Source: Oscillospiraceae bacterium (lineage in GTDB: Bacteria > Bacillota > Clostridia > Oscillospirales > Ruminococcaceae). From it: a stretch of DNA of 11,376 bases. The notes under the pieces are model-generated. The model had not been told where the DNA came from. It saw only the letters and a program-made list of their open reading frames with translations, and did no database searches. Made by a program: the position numbers and the translations under genes. Shown here piece by piece: positions 1-7,668 of the stretch. Every line of letters begins with the position of its first letter. Position 1 is the first letter of the stretch. The DNA lies in NCBI GenBank assembly GCA_017472375.1, contig JAFUQL010000031.1, forward strand, positions 1 through 11,376, in the 5' to 3' direction.

Positions 1-1
1 C

Positions 2-637
2 CTGCTGACCAATCAGCGCACCAAGGAGACCAAGTATTACCAGGCGGCCGGCGCCACCGAGTATGCTGCAATGGCTTCGGCGCAGGGCGTTGTGCAGGAT
101 CTGGAATACAAGGCGACCTTCCCCCTGCTTCTGAACATTGCCGAGCAGCCCACCTATTTCATCCCCCTGAAGGACAACACCGAGCTGGTGAAAAGCTATG
201 CCATGGTGAACGTAGCGCAGTATCAGATCGTGGCCACCGGCTCCACCGTGTCCGAGTGTGAACAGAAGTACATCCAGCTTCTGAACACCAAGGGGCTGGT
301 GCAGGAGGAACAGCTTCCTCAGACCAGTGTGACCGGCGTGATCCGTGAGATCCGCAGCGCGGTGCTGGACGGCAACACCCTCTACTATCTACAGCTCGAG
401 GGCAGCGAGAACTATTACTCCATCAGCGCCCGTGAAAGTGAGATCGCGGTCATTCTGAATGTGGGCGATACGGTCACCATCCACCATGAGCTGACCGACG
501 GGACGGATCCGATCCTGATCGGACGTGCCGTAGTGCTGGAGAAGCGAGCCGAGCCTGCCGAGCAGCCCGCTCCCCTGCCGGAGCCGTCTGCGGAGAGTGC
601 GCCGCTCCCTGAGAACACCGCCGAACCTGCGGCCTGA
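2..637 (+). CDS. Conserved protein of unknown function, C-terminal part (5' end outside window)
   Basis: The frame is open from the first full codon, so the gene begins upstream; 211 residues are visible and stop at TGA 635-637. I do not recognise a named family with confidence. The first ~90 visible residues look like a folded alpha/beta region (segments KATFPLLLNIAEQPTYF and LKDNTELVKSYAMVNVAQYQ). Residues ~110-180 are beta-rich and could be a small OB-like barrel (TGVIREI, NTLYYLQLEG, VGDTVTIHHE). The last ~30 residues are a low-complexity Pro/Glu/Ala tail with repeated EPAEQP/APLPEP-like units, as in extracytoplasmic linkers. From memory, similar clostridial proteins carry N-terminal membrane segments, but that part is not in the window, so location is unproven. 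The gene ends 16 bases before a strong terminator. No catalytic motif is visible. The reading frame is certain; the function is unknown. Confidence 0.8.
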   Translation: MLTNQRTKETKYYQAAGATEYAAMASAQGVVQDLEYKATFPLLLNIAEQPTYFIPLKDNTELVKSYAMVNVAQYQIVATGSTVSECEQKYIQLLNTKGLVQEEQLPQTSVTGVIREIRSAVLDGNTLYYLQLEGSENYYSISARESEIAVILNVGDTVTIHHELTDGTDPILIGRAVVLEKRAEPAEQPAPLPEPSAESAPLPENTAEPAA

Positions 638-653
638 TCAAAAAAACAAAATA

Positions 654-687
654 CCGGCCCCACTCCGATCAAACGGAGCGGGGCCGG
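654..687. terminator. Bidirectional rho-independent terminator between convergent genes
   Basis: A 14-base arm at 654-667 pairs with 674-687 around a 6-base loop, with one A/C mismatch (662/679). The plus side is followed by a T-rich tract (TTTGTTTTGATTT). On the minus side the A-rich run 640-653 gives a matching T tract. It serves the unknown gene ending at 637 and deoB ending at 710. Confidence 0.9.
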
Positions 688-709
688 TTTGTTTTGATTT
701 GATGGGAGG

Positions 710-1888
<1,179 letters not shown>

Positions 1889-1963
1889 AAGCACACTCCT
1901 TTCCCGGGCGTACAGGCGAATTGCTCTGCGCCCTGCTTCGGAAGTTGATGGTCAAAAATCCTC

Positions 1964-1992
1964 TTGCACTTTTATTATACCTATTTTATCAT
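1964..1992 (+). promoter_or_regulatory. Putative promoter of pyk-luxS
   Basis: TTGCAC (1964-1969) and TATCAT (1987-1992, five of six matches) are 17 bases apart on the plus strand, face to face with the deoB promoter. The -35 is weak (three of six), so the true start could differ. The leader to the pyk ATG would be about 140 bases. Confidence 0.35.
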
Positions 1993-2002
1993 AAAATGTG
2001 TA
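1974..2002 (-). promoter_or_regulatory. Sigma-A promoter of deoB
   Basis: On the minus strand, TACACA (2002-1997, four of six matches to TTGACA) and a perfect TATAAT (1979-1974) are separated by 17 bases. The untranslated leader to ATG 1888 would be about 80 bases. Confidence 0.75.
1983..1997. promoter_or_regulatory. Perfect palindrome, candidate operator in the deoB/pyk divergent promoter region
   Basis: ATTTTAT-C-ATAAAAT is a perfect 7+1+7 inverted repeat. It fills the spacer of the deoB promoter and overlaps the -10 of the putative pyk promoter on the other strand. That is a classic position for a repressor dimer site. The binding protein is not known, and A/T-rich promoter spacers can form palindromes by chance. 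Confidence 0.4.
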
Positions 2003-2016
2003 GCGGCATTCTTGTT

Positions 2017-2111
2017 CGGGCGGTGGAATTTGATGCCCGCCGGGCAAAAGAGCCACCACTCGGGTAACTGCAGACCTTCCGATGCGCATACTAAGGACGG
2101 GCACTCTGCCC
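2017..2111 (+). promoter_or_regulatory. Structured 5' leader of pyk
   Basis: The leader can fold into TGCCC-GCC-GGGCA (2034-2046) flanked by GGTGG (2022-2026) and CCACC (2053-2057), and into GGGCA-CTC-TGCCC (2099-2111) just before the ribosome site. The four TGCCC/GGGCA arms can also pair across the two hairpins, so two mutually exclusive folds are possible. No U-run follows, so this is not an obvious transcription attenuator. I recognise no known riboswitch. Confidence 0.3.
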
Positions 2112-2136
2112 ATTCTTGATGATTTCGGGAGGTACT

Positions 2137-3879
2137 ATGCGAAAAACAAAGATCGTTTGCACCCTTGGCCCGTCCACGGACCGGGAGGAGGTCCTTCGGG
2201 ACATGATCCTCGCGGGCATGAACGTGGCGCGCTTCAATTTTTCCCACGGGGATCACAGCGAGCATGCGCGGCGGCTTGAAATGTTCAAGCGGCTGCGAAG
2301 CGAGCTGAGGCGCCCGGTCGCGGCACTTCTGGACACCAAAGGCCCGGAGATCCGCCTTGCGAAATTTGACGGCGGCAAGGCGGTTCTGAAACCTGGGCAG
2401 GAGTTTACCCTCACCACCCGTGAGGTGCTCGGGGATGATTCCGTTGTACAGGTGACCCACCGGGATCTGCCTGCGGATCTGCACGTTGGAGCGCGGATTC
2501 TGCTGGACGATGGGCTGATCAGTATGCGGGTGACAGGGATCCGAGGCACCGATGTGATCTGCGAGGTGGAGAACGGCGGCATCATCAAAGACCGCAAGGG
2601 GGTCAACGTTCCCGGCATCCCCCTTTCCCTGCCCTATATGAGCCAGAAGGACCGGGAAGACATCCTGTTCGGCATCAAAAATGGCTTTGACTTTATCGCA
2701 GCCAGTTTTGTGCGCTGTGCACAGGACGTTCTGGAGATCCGCCGGATCCTGGACGAGCATGGTTCCGGGATCCGCATCATCGCTAAGCTGGAGAACCGGG
2801 AGGGCGTGGACGATCTGGATGCGATCCTGGCGGCGGCCGACGGGATCATGGTGGCACGCGGAGATCTCGGGGTGGAGATCGACTTCACTGAGATCCCCGC
2901 CATTCAAAAGAACATCATCCTTCACAGTTTCTCCAGCAGCAAACCGGTCATTACGGCGACACAGATGCTGGAAAGTATGCAGAACAACCCCCGCCCCACC
3001 CGCGCAGAGATCACCGATGTGGCCAACGCAGTATACGACGGGACGTCGGCGGTCATTCTTTCGGGCGAAACGGCTGCTGGAAAATATCCTGTGGAGACGG
3101 TCCGCACGATGGCTGCCATTGCAGAGCGGACTGAAAACGACAGCGGCTATTTCAGCCGGATGCAGAACGCTTCGGCCGGGTCCCGTCTGAGCATTTCTGC
3201 CGCAACGGCCCACGCGGCCTGTACGACGGCCGCTGACATCAAAGCGAATGCGGTCATCACAGTGACCAAGAGCGGTGAAACAGCCCGCCTTCTGAGCCGG
3301 TTCCGCTCCGACACTCCCATCATCGCCTGCGTAATGGATGAGGTGACCCAGCGGCAGCTTGCGCTTTCCTGGGGTGTGAAGCCGCTGCTGATGCCCTATG
3401 CTCACAACACAGATGAGATGATCGAGCAGGCGGTCGTCTGTGCAAAGTCGGCTTCCCTCATTCGGGACGGCGATCTTGTGGTGCTGACGGCCGGTGTGCC
3501 GGTGGGGATCTCCGGGACCACCAACATGATCAAAGTGCATATGGTGGGCGACAGTCTGACCAACGGCGTGGGCATCGGTCGTAAGAATGCCAAAGGGCCG
3601 CTGTGTGTCTGCCGCGATTTGAACGAAGCCCGCGAAAAGTTCCGCCCCGGAGATGTTCTTGTGCTCCCCTATACCGACAACAGCGTTCTGGATCTGATGC
3701 GGCAGGCATCCGCACTGATCGTGGAGGAGAGTGGCCAGAACTGCCACGCAGCCGTTGTGGGCCTGACCTTGAACATTGCGGTGATCGTGAGTGCGGTCGG
3801 TGCGGTGCGGCGCCTGCGCGACGGCGTGATGGTCTCGGTGGATTGCGAGCGCGGTACGGTGCAGACTCTGCCCAACTGA
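2137..3879 (+). CDS. pyk: Pyruvate kinase with C-terminal PEP-utilizer-like domain
   Basis: It transfers phosphate from phosphoenolpyruvate to ADP, giving ATP and pyruvate in the last step of glycolysis. The start is ATG 2137, preceded by GGGAGG (2127-2132); an in-frame ATG at 2116 has no ribosome site. The product has 580 residues, like the long Bacillus-type enzymes (about 585). R32, N34 and S36 in ARFNFSHG are the conserved substrate and cation residues. DTKGPEIR is at 66-73, catalytic K217 and metal ligand E219 in AKLEN, metal ligand D243 in VARGDLGVE, and TATQMLESM at 273-281. The allosteric C domain covers about 350-470. Residues ~480-580 form the extra PEP-utilizer-like domain, but at the place of the usual Thr-Ser-His it reads NCHAAVVG (H537 kept). 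luxS follows 16 bases after the stop, so the two are probably cotranscribed. Confidence 0.97.
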   Translation: MRKTKIVCTLGPSTDREEVLRDMILAGMNVARFNFSHGDHSEHARRLEMFKRLRSELRRPVAALLDTKGPEIRLAKFDGGKAVLKPGQEFTLTTREVLGDDSVVQVTHRDLPADLHVGARILLDDGLISMRVTGIRGTDVICEVENGGIIKDRKGVNVPGIPLSLPYMSQKDREDILFGIKNGFDFIAASFVRCAQDVLEIRRILDEHGSGIRIIAKLENREGVDDLDAILAAADGIMVARGDLGVEIDFTEIPAIQKNIILHSFSSSKPVITATQMLESMQNNPRPTRAEITDVANAVYDGTSAVILSGETAAGKYPVETVRTMAAIAERTENDSGYFSRMQNASAGSRLSISAATAHAACTTAADIKANAVITVTKSGETARLLSRFRSDTPIIACVMDEVTQRQLALSWGVKPLLMPYAHNTDEMIEQAVVCAKSASLIRDGDLVVLTAGVPVGISGTTNMIKVHMVGDSLTNGVGIGRKNAKGPLCVCRDLNEAREKFRPGDVLVLPYTDNSVLDLMRQASALIVEESGQNCHAAVVGLTLNIAVIVSAVGAVRRLRDGVMVSVDCERGTVQTLPN

Positions 3880-3895
3880 GAAAGGAGAATCAATT

Positions 3896-4354
3896 ATGGA
3901 ACGTATTGCAAGCTTTTGTGTGGATCACACCCGTCTGGAGCCGGGCGTTTATCTCTCCCGGCGGGATGGAGATGTGATGACCTGGGATGTGCGCATGAAG
4001 AAGCCCAACGCGGGTGAGTACCTCTCCACCGGTTCGGCTCACACCATTGAGCATCTGTTTGCCACATTCGCCCGAAACTCTGCGGTGTCGGACGGGGTCG
4101 TCTATGTGGGCCCCATGGGCTGCCGCACCGGCTTCTATCTGCTCACACAGGGGCTGACCGATGCTCAGGCGCTGCAGCTGATCAAGGACAGCTTCCGCTT
4201 TGTGGCCGACTTTGAGGGCGAAATCCCGGGCGCCAGTGAGATCGAATGCGGGAATTACCGGGATATGGATCTTGCGGCAGCCCGGCGGGATGCTGCGGCT
4301 TATTTGAAGGTGCTGGAGCCCATCACCCATGATCAGATGCGATACGCGGACTGA
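3896..4354 (+). CDS. luxS: S-ribosylhomocysteine lyase (autoinducer-2 synthesis protein LuxS)
   Basis: LuxS splits S-ribosylhomocysteine into homocysteine and 4,5-dihydroxy-2,3-pentanedione, the precursor of autoinducer 2, as part of the activated methyl cycle. The protein has 152 residues, the usual family size. Metal ligands are H49 and H53 in HTIEHL and C118 in ECGNY. The acid/base residues are E52 and C76 (GPMGCRTGFY). After ECGNYRD the position that is often His in this family is Met (M124). The start has AAAGGAG (3881-3887) eight bases upstream. It lies 16 bases behind pyk and ends directly before a strong terminator, so it is the last gene of a pyk-luxS unit. The nucleosidase that makes its substrate (mtnN/pfs) is not in the window, so the pairing with a glycolytic gene may be for shared expression rather than a shared pathway. 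Confidence 0.97.
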   Translation: MERIASFCVDHTRLEPGVYLSRRDGDVMTWDVRMKKPNAGEYLSTGSAHTIEHLFATFARNSAVSDGVVYVGPMGCRTGFYLLTQGLTDAQALQLIKDSFRFVADFEGEIPGASEIECGNYRDMDLAAARRDAAAYLKVLEPITHDQMRYAD

Positions 4355-4369
4355 TCCAGAAGTAAAATA

Positions 4370-4413
4370 AAAAACGCCCTGTCGCGGTATGCAAGCCGCA
4401 GCAGGGCGTTTTT
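4370..4413. terminator. Bidirectional rho-independent terminator between luxS and the FUSC gene
   Basis: AAAAACGCCCTG (4370-4381) pairs perfectly with CAGGGCGTTTTT (4402-4413); an inner GCGG/CCGC pair (4384-4387/4396-4399) closes the loop. T tracts follow on both strands. It sits 15 bases after the luxS stop, and its right arm ends one base before the stop of the opposing gene at 4415. Confidence 0.93.
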
Positions 4414-4414
4414 G

Positions 4415-5326
4415 TTATTCTTTCATAGCAAGAGCATCCAAAAGCTCTCTGCGCAGGATCAGGATCTGCCCCACATGATAATTGGTCACCACATCCAGTT
4501 CGCTCGCCGTATCCAGCATCCGTGGATCGCGGATCTTCGCGCCGGAGGCATCCAGCAGCTCCCGGTTTTCCGGACTGAGCCGCCCCGGCCGATCCATACG
4601 GTAGAGCACCTCCATGTGTGCCACAAGCTGGCGCGCCTTGCCCTCGCAGCGGCGGAACGCCTCCAGCTTGCGCCGCTGGCGCTGCGGATGGATCAGCCAG
4701 CGCTGCCGCGCAAAAATGCCCAGCTGGCGGGCCATATCATCGACCTTGTCGGACATATCATCCACATCGGGGAGGACCTCGTCACCGTCGAACATGTTCT
4801 CCAAAAACAAAATGAGTTCCCGGTCCAGGCTTTCCACCGTAGTACGGATCTGCCGGCTGTTGTCATAAGGAAAGACCAGCGTGTTGATGAGCATACCTAC
4901 GCCAAGGCCGATGGCGCTGTCCCACAGGCGGCCCGTGGCATAGGTCAGAGGCAGGATATCCGGCGTTGTACAGAGGGTGACCACCATCAGGCAGGCCAGC
5001 GAAGGGGCGAACCGGTGCCCCAGTGCGTTGTACATGCCGAGCACCAGAACAATGCCGATGCCGGTGGCTGCGAAATGGGAGATGGGCAGGGACAGCAGGA
5101 AAACACCGGCCACGGCGCCGAACACCGTGCCAGCCAGCTGGCTCAGGCAGGATTCCAGCGATTCCTTGAAGGTGGGCTGAACGGCGGCCATGGCGCCCAG
5201 CATGGCAAAGACCAGCTTGGAAGTGGTGGCGCCATAGAATTCCACAATGACCATTGCGATGATCACGGCGACGGCCGTTTTGATGGTGCGCAGACCGACG
5301 TGAAAGCGGTTGTATCTTTTTTTCAT
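4415..5326 (-). CDS. FUSC-type membrane protein, aromatic acid exporter family (ArAE_1-like)
   Basis: A 303-residue protein with an N-terminal membrane half and a cytoplasmic helical half. Hydrophobic segments lie near residues 16-33, 36-53, 66-82, 87-104, 109-124 and 136-152. Family signatures are visible: GLRTIKTAVAV near the start, QLAGTVFGAVAG at 63-74, and RLWDSAIGLGVGMLINTLVFP at 133-153. The C-terminal part (155-303) is charged and probably coiled. Related proteins are annotated as exporters of aromatic carboxylic acids, but the substrate here is unknown. The start is uncertain: ATG 5326 (MKKRYNRF) puts the conserved RTIKT at the usual distance and has only a GGAG 15 bases upstream; ATG 5347 would add seven residues but has no ribosome site. 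The frame stays open further upstream through the tRNA, which is not coding. The gene may depend on read-through from the tRNA unit or on an unseen promoter. Confidence 0.88.
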   Translation of the reverse strand: MKKRYNRFHVGLRTIKTAVAVIIAMVIVEFYGATTSKLVFAMLGAMAAVQPTFKESLESCLSQLAGTVFGAVAGVFLLSLPISHFAATGIGIVLVLGMYNALGHRFAPSLACLMVVTLCTTPDILPLTYATGRLWDSAIGLGVGMLINTLVFPYDNSRQIRTTVESLDRELILFLENMFDGDEVLPDVDDMSDKVDDMARQLGIFARQRWLIHPQRQRRKLEAFRRCEGKARQLVAHMEVLYRMDRPGRLSPENRELLDASGAKIRDPRMLDTASELDVVTNYHVGQILILRRELLDALAMKE

Positions 5327-5363
5327 ACGATTTTGTTTGATCTCCATCCGATGAAATGCAAAG

Positions 5364-5426
5364 CCGTCCCGGCGGGACGGGAACCCATTCCGTTCCGTGC
5401 GGTAAATGTCGGCCGGAACGACCGGC
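5364..5426 (-). promoter_or_regulatory. Leader with competing inverted repeats upstream of the FUSC gene
   Basis: Read on the minus strand, GCCGG (5426-5422) can pair with CCGGC (5416-5412). The overlapping CGTTCCG (5420-5414) can instead pair with CGGAACG (5397-5391), and GGAAC (5396-5392) with GTTCC (5384-5380). These pairings exclude one another in turn. A perfect CCGTCCC-GCC-GGGACGG hairpin follows (5380-5364). Such chained alternatives are typical of attenuators or switches, but I recognise no known class and see no U-run after the last hairpin. Confidence 0.35.
5399..5419. repeat. Short repeat, copy 1 (partner at 10427-10448)
   Basis: This 21-base copy lies inside the competing-hairpin leader of the FUSC gene and shares 20 positions with 10427-10448. 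It lacks the single A between GTCGG and CCGG that the other copy has. Confidence 0.35.
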
Positions 5427-5442
5427 ACTTTCAAATACAAAG

Positions 5443-5471
5443 AAAAAAGGACATCCTTTCGGATGTCCTTT
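5443..5471 (-). terminator. Terminator of tRNA-Ala
   Basis: On the minus strand, immediately after the encoded CCA, GGACATCC (5468-5461) and GGATGTCC (5456-5449) form a perfect stem closed by a GAAA tetraloop, followed by six T. Confidence 0.93.
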
Positions 5472-5547
<76 letters not shown>

Positions 5548-5578
5548 ACAGGCGTTGCCGTCTCTCGACTGCTTGATT

Positions 5579-5607
5579 ATTATAGCAGAGCCTGTGAAGG
5601 AAGTCAA
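5579..5607 (-). promoter_or_regulatory. Strong sigma-A promoter of tRNA-Ala
   Basis: TTGACT (5607-5602) and TATAAT (5584-5579) are spaced by exactly 17 bases on the minus strand, 11 of 12 matches to consensus. The -10 ends 31 bases before the tRNA 5' end, leaving a 5' leader of about 24 bases that RNase P would remove. Confidence 0.92.
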
Positions 5608-5640
5608 CACTTTTTTGAAAAAATTTCAAAAAATAATTTC
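5608..5640 (-). promoter_or_regulatory. A/T-rich UP-like element upstream of the tRNA promoter
   Basis: Nearly pure A/T directly upstream of the -35 includes the 10-base inverted repeat TTTTTTGAAA/TTTCAAAAAA (5611-5620/5624-5633). Phased A and T tracts here match the RNA polymerase alpha-subunit UP elements of stable-RNA promoters. This is also all that lies between the promoter and the stop of the M18 gene at 5655; no GC-rich terminator is seen there. Confidence 0.5.
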
Positions 5641-5654
5641 TGCGCGAAGCATGG

Positions 5655-7055
5655 TCACTTTTCTGCCGCAGCAAAGGCGGCGAAAGCCTTGTAGGCCATG
5701 TACACATCGGTCTTGGCGACCAGCTCAAAGGGGGCGTGCATGCTCAGCACCGGGACACCGATGTCAATGGTATCCACGTTGCGCTCGGCCACGAACTTCG
5801 CCACCGTGCCGCCGCCGCCCTGATCTACCTTGCCCAGTTCGCCGATCTGCCATACCACGCCGGCCTCGTCCAGCAGGTCGGCGATATAGGCCACCATCTC
5901 GGCCGAAGCGTCGTTGGTGTCGCTCTTGCCGCCGCTGCCGGTATACTTGGTCAGCACCACGCCCTTGCCGGCGTAGGCGCAGTTGCGGCGGTCATTCACC
6001 TCCGGGAAGGTGGGATCAAAAGCGGCGTTCACATCGGAGGACAGGCACTTGGAGGCCATCAGGCAGCTCACATAGTCGGCCCCCTGCCCTGCGCACAGCT
6101 GCTGGACAAAGTGGAACACATAGTCGCCCCGCAGGCCGGTGGTGCCGTTGGAGCCGGTCTCCTCCTTGTCGGTCAGCACACACAGGGTGGTGAACCGGGG
6201 GGACTGCACTTCGATCTCGGCAAGCAGTGCCGGATAGGCCTCCACCCGGTCATCGTGGCCATAAGCGCCGATCAGACCCCGGTCAAAACCAACGTCCCGG
6301 GCCTTGTGGGCGGGAACCGCCTCGATCTCTGCGCGAATGAAGTCTTTCTCCACGATGCCGTACTGCTGATTCAGAAGCTGCATCGTGAAAAGCTTTACCT
6401 TCTGCTTGGCGCCCTCATCCTGAATGGGCAGGCTGCCCACCACGATGTTAAGCTCCTCGCCGCGGATGCCGTTGCGCAGGGTGCGCTCGTTTTGCTCGCG
6501 GGAGAGGTGGGGCAGCAGATCGGTGACGCAGAACACCGGGTCCTCCTCCCGCTCGCCGATGCAGAAGTCCACCCGCTCACCGCCGGCCTTGTAAAGCACA
6601 CCGTGCAGTGCCAGCGGCACCGCCGTCCACTGATACTTGCGCAGGCCGCCATAGTAGTGGGTCTTGAACAGGGCAAGGCCCCCATCCTCATACAGCGGCA
6701 TCTGCTTCAGGTCAAGGCGGGGCGAATCAATATGGGACATATTCATATGGATGCCGGCGCTCAGCGGCTCGCGGCCGATGGTGGCTGCCAGCACACACTT
6801 GCCCCGGTTGACCATGTAGACCTTCTCCCCTGCCTCATAGCGGCGGCCCGGCTCAAAGAGCTGATAACCGGCATCCTGCAGCATCCGGGTGCTGAGCGCT
6901 GTGGCTTCGCGCTCGGTCTTGCTCTCGTTCAGAAACTGCTTGTAGCCGCGGCAGAATTCCTCGGCCAGCGCCACGGTGTCCGGCTGCAGTTCGGCCACCG
7001 GCTTTGCGGAATAGAGCAGTTCCTCTTCCAACTGCTTTGCAGTCTTGTTTTCCAT
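5655..7055 (-). CDS. M18 family aminopeptidase
   Basis: A cytoplasmic dinuclear-zinc exopeptidase that removes N-terminal residues from peptides. The 466 residues match the family. Metal and catalytic residues are all visible: H108 and D110 in SHIDSPRLDL, bridging D268 in YGHDDR, the Glu pair E298-E299 in DKEETGS, D341 in SSDVNAAFDP, and H440 in SMHAPFE. The Gly-rich loop DQGGGGTVAKF (411-421) is also typical. The start is ATG 7055 with AAAGGA nine bases upstream. It lies 34 bases after the transglycosylase stop and is the last gene of the minus-strand run. No clear terminator follows, so transcripts may continue into the tRNA unit and end at the tRNA terminator. Substrate preference (acidic, as in aspartyl aminopeptidases, or neutral) cannot be told from sequence. 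Confidence 0.95.
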   Translation of the reverse strand: MENKTAKQLEEELLYSAKPVAELQPDTVALAEEFCRGYKQFLNESKTEREATALSTRMLQDAGYQLFEPGRRYEAGEKVYMVNRGKCVLAATIGREPLSAGIHMNMSHIDSPRLDLKQMPLYEDGGLALFKTHYYGGLRKYQWTAVPLALHGVLYKAGGERVDFCIGEREEDPVFCVTDLLPHLSREQNERTLRNGIRGEELNIVVGSLPIQDEGAKQKVKLFTMQLLNQQYGIVEKDFIRAEIEAVPAHKARDVGFDRGLIGAYGHDDRVEAYPALLAEIEVQSPRFTTLCVLTDKEETGSNGTTGLRGDYVFHFVQQLCAGQGADYVSCLMASKCLSSDVNAAFDPTFPEVNDRRNCAYAGKGVVLTKYTGSGGKSDTNDASAEMVAYIADLLDEAGVVWQIGELGKVDQGGGGTVAKFVAERNVDTIDIGVPVLSMHAPFELVAKTDVYMAYKAFAAFAAAEK

Positions 7056-7089
7056 GGTTGCACATCCTTTCGTGATGCAGGCAGCAGCC

Positions 7090-7668
7090 TTACGCGGCCA
7101 GCGTGCCGTACAGACGTTGATAACTCTCGTAGTTCCGACGGATCTTTTTCACATACAGATCCATCTGCTCGTATGGGAAGACCGTCAGTGTCCGGCCGTC
7201 GTCCGTATATTTCTCCTGTGTCAGAAGCTGATCGACGGTGCCCCAGCCGCTGTGGTAAGCGGCCGCAGCCGTGGCGATGTCCTGGTCGTAGCGCTCAAGA
7301 ATGACCGCCAGGTAATAGCTCCCAAACCGCACGTTGATCTCCGGGTCATAGAGATCCCCGAAGGTCAGTTCTTCGGTGGGGGCGATCTTGGATTTGATCC
7401 ACTGGAACGTCTCGTCCGTGATCTGCATCAGGCCGCGGGCATCCACACTGGACTGTGCACTGGGGTCAAATCCGCTCTCTGTACAGATAAAACTGTAGAG
7501 GAGCAGCGGGTCGAGCTGATACTTGTCGGCGTAATACTCCACATACTCGCTGTACTCCTGCGGGTGGAGTGCACGGTCCAGCATTTCCCCACCCCAGCGG
7601 ATCCCACACACGCCGGCGGCCAGGAGCGCTGCCAGCAGCAGGACGATGAGGCATCTGCGAAGTTTCAT
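7090..7668 (-). CDS. Lytic transglycosylase (SLT domain), membrane-anchored or secreted
   Basis: A 192-residue Slt70/MltE-type enzyme that cleaves the glycan strand of peptidoglycan with formation of a 1,6-anhydro end. Residues 1-22 (MKLRR then a Leu/Ala-rich stretch) form a signal or membrane anchor. There is a Cys at 21, but no good lipobox. The catalytic Glu is E64 in TESGFDP. The family motifs follow: ARGLMQI at 77-83, the DPEINVRFGSYYLA block near 108-121, and AAAYHSGWG at about 135-143, where AYN-G-G is usual. ATG 7668 overlaps the coaE stop as ATGA, so translation is probably coupled. coaE followed by such a transglycosylase is, from memory, a repeated arrangement in clostridia. The small size suggests cell-wall remodelling close to the membrane. 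Confidence 0.94.
   Translation of the reverse strand: MKLRRCLIVLLLAALLAAGVCGIRWGGEMLDRALHPQEYSEYVEYYADKYQLDPLLLYSFICTESGFDPSAQSSVDARGLMQITDETFQWIKSKIAPTEELTFGDLYDPEINVRFGSYYLAVILERYDQDIATAAAAYHSGWGTVDQLLTQEKYTDDGRTLTVFPYEQMDLYVKKIRRNYESYQRLYGTLAA

Noticed and set aside
1981..3747. 588-codon open frame on the minus strand opposite pyk
   Set aside because: The plus-strand frame encodes a full pyruvate kinase. The minus product is rich in His, Gln and Arg, has no recognisable motif, and is the usual antisense shadow in GC-rich genes.
5611..5633. A/T inverted repeat as terminator of the M18 gene
   Set aside because: The stem is made only of A-T pairs apart from two G-C pairs and has no separate T run. 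Its position just upstream of a -35 fits an UP-like element better.
5736..7304. 522-codon open frame on the plus strand opposite the M18 gene
   Set aside because: It runs antisense across all of M18 and into the transglycosylase, has no ribosome site, and its composition mirrors the opposite codons.
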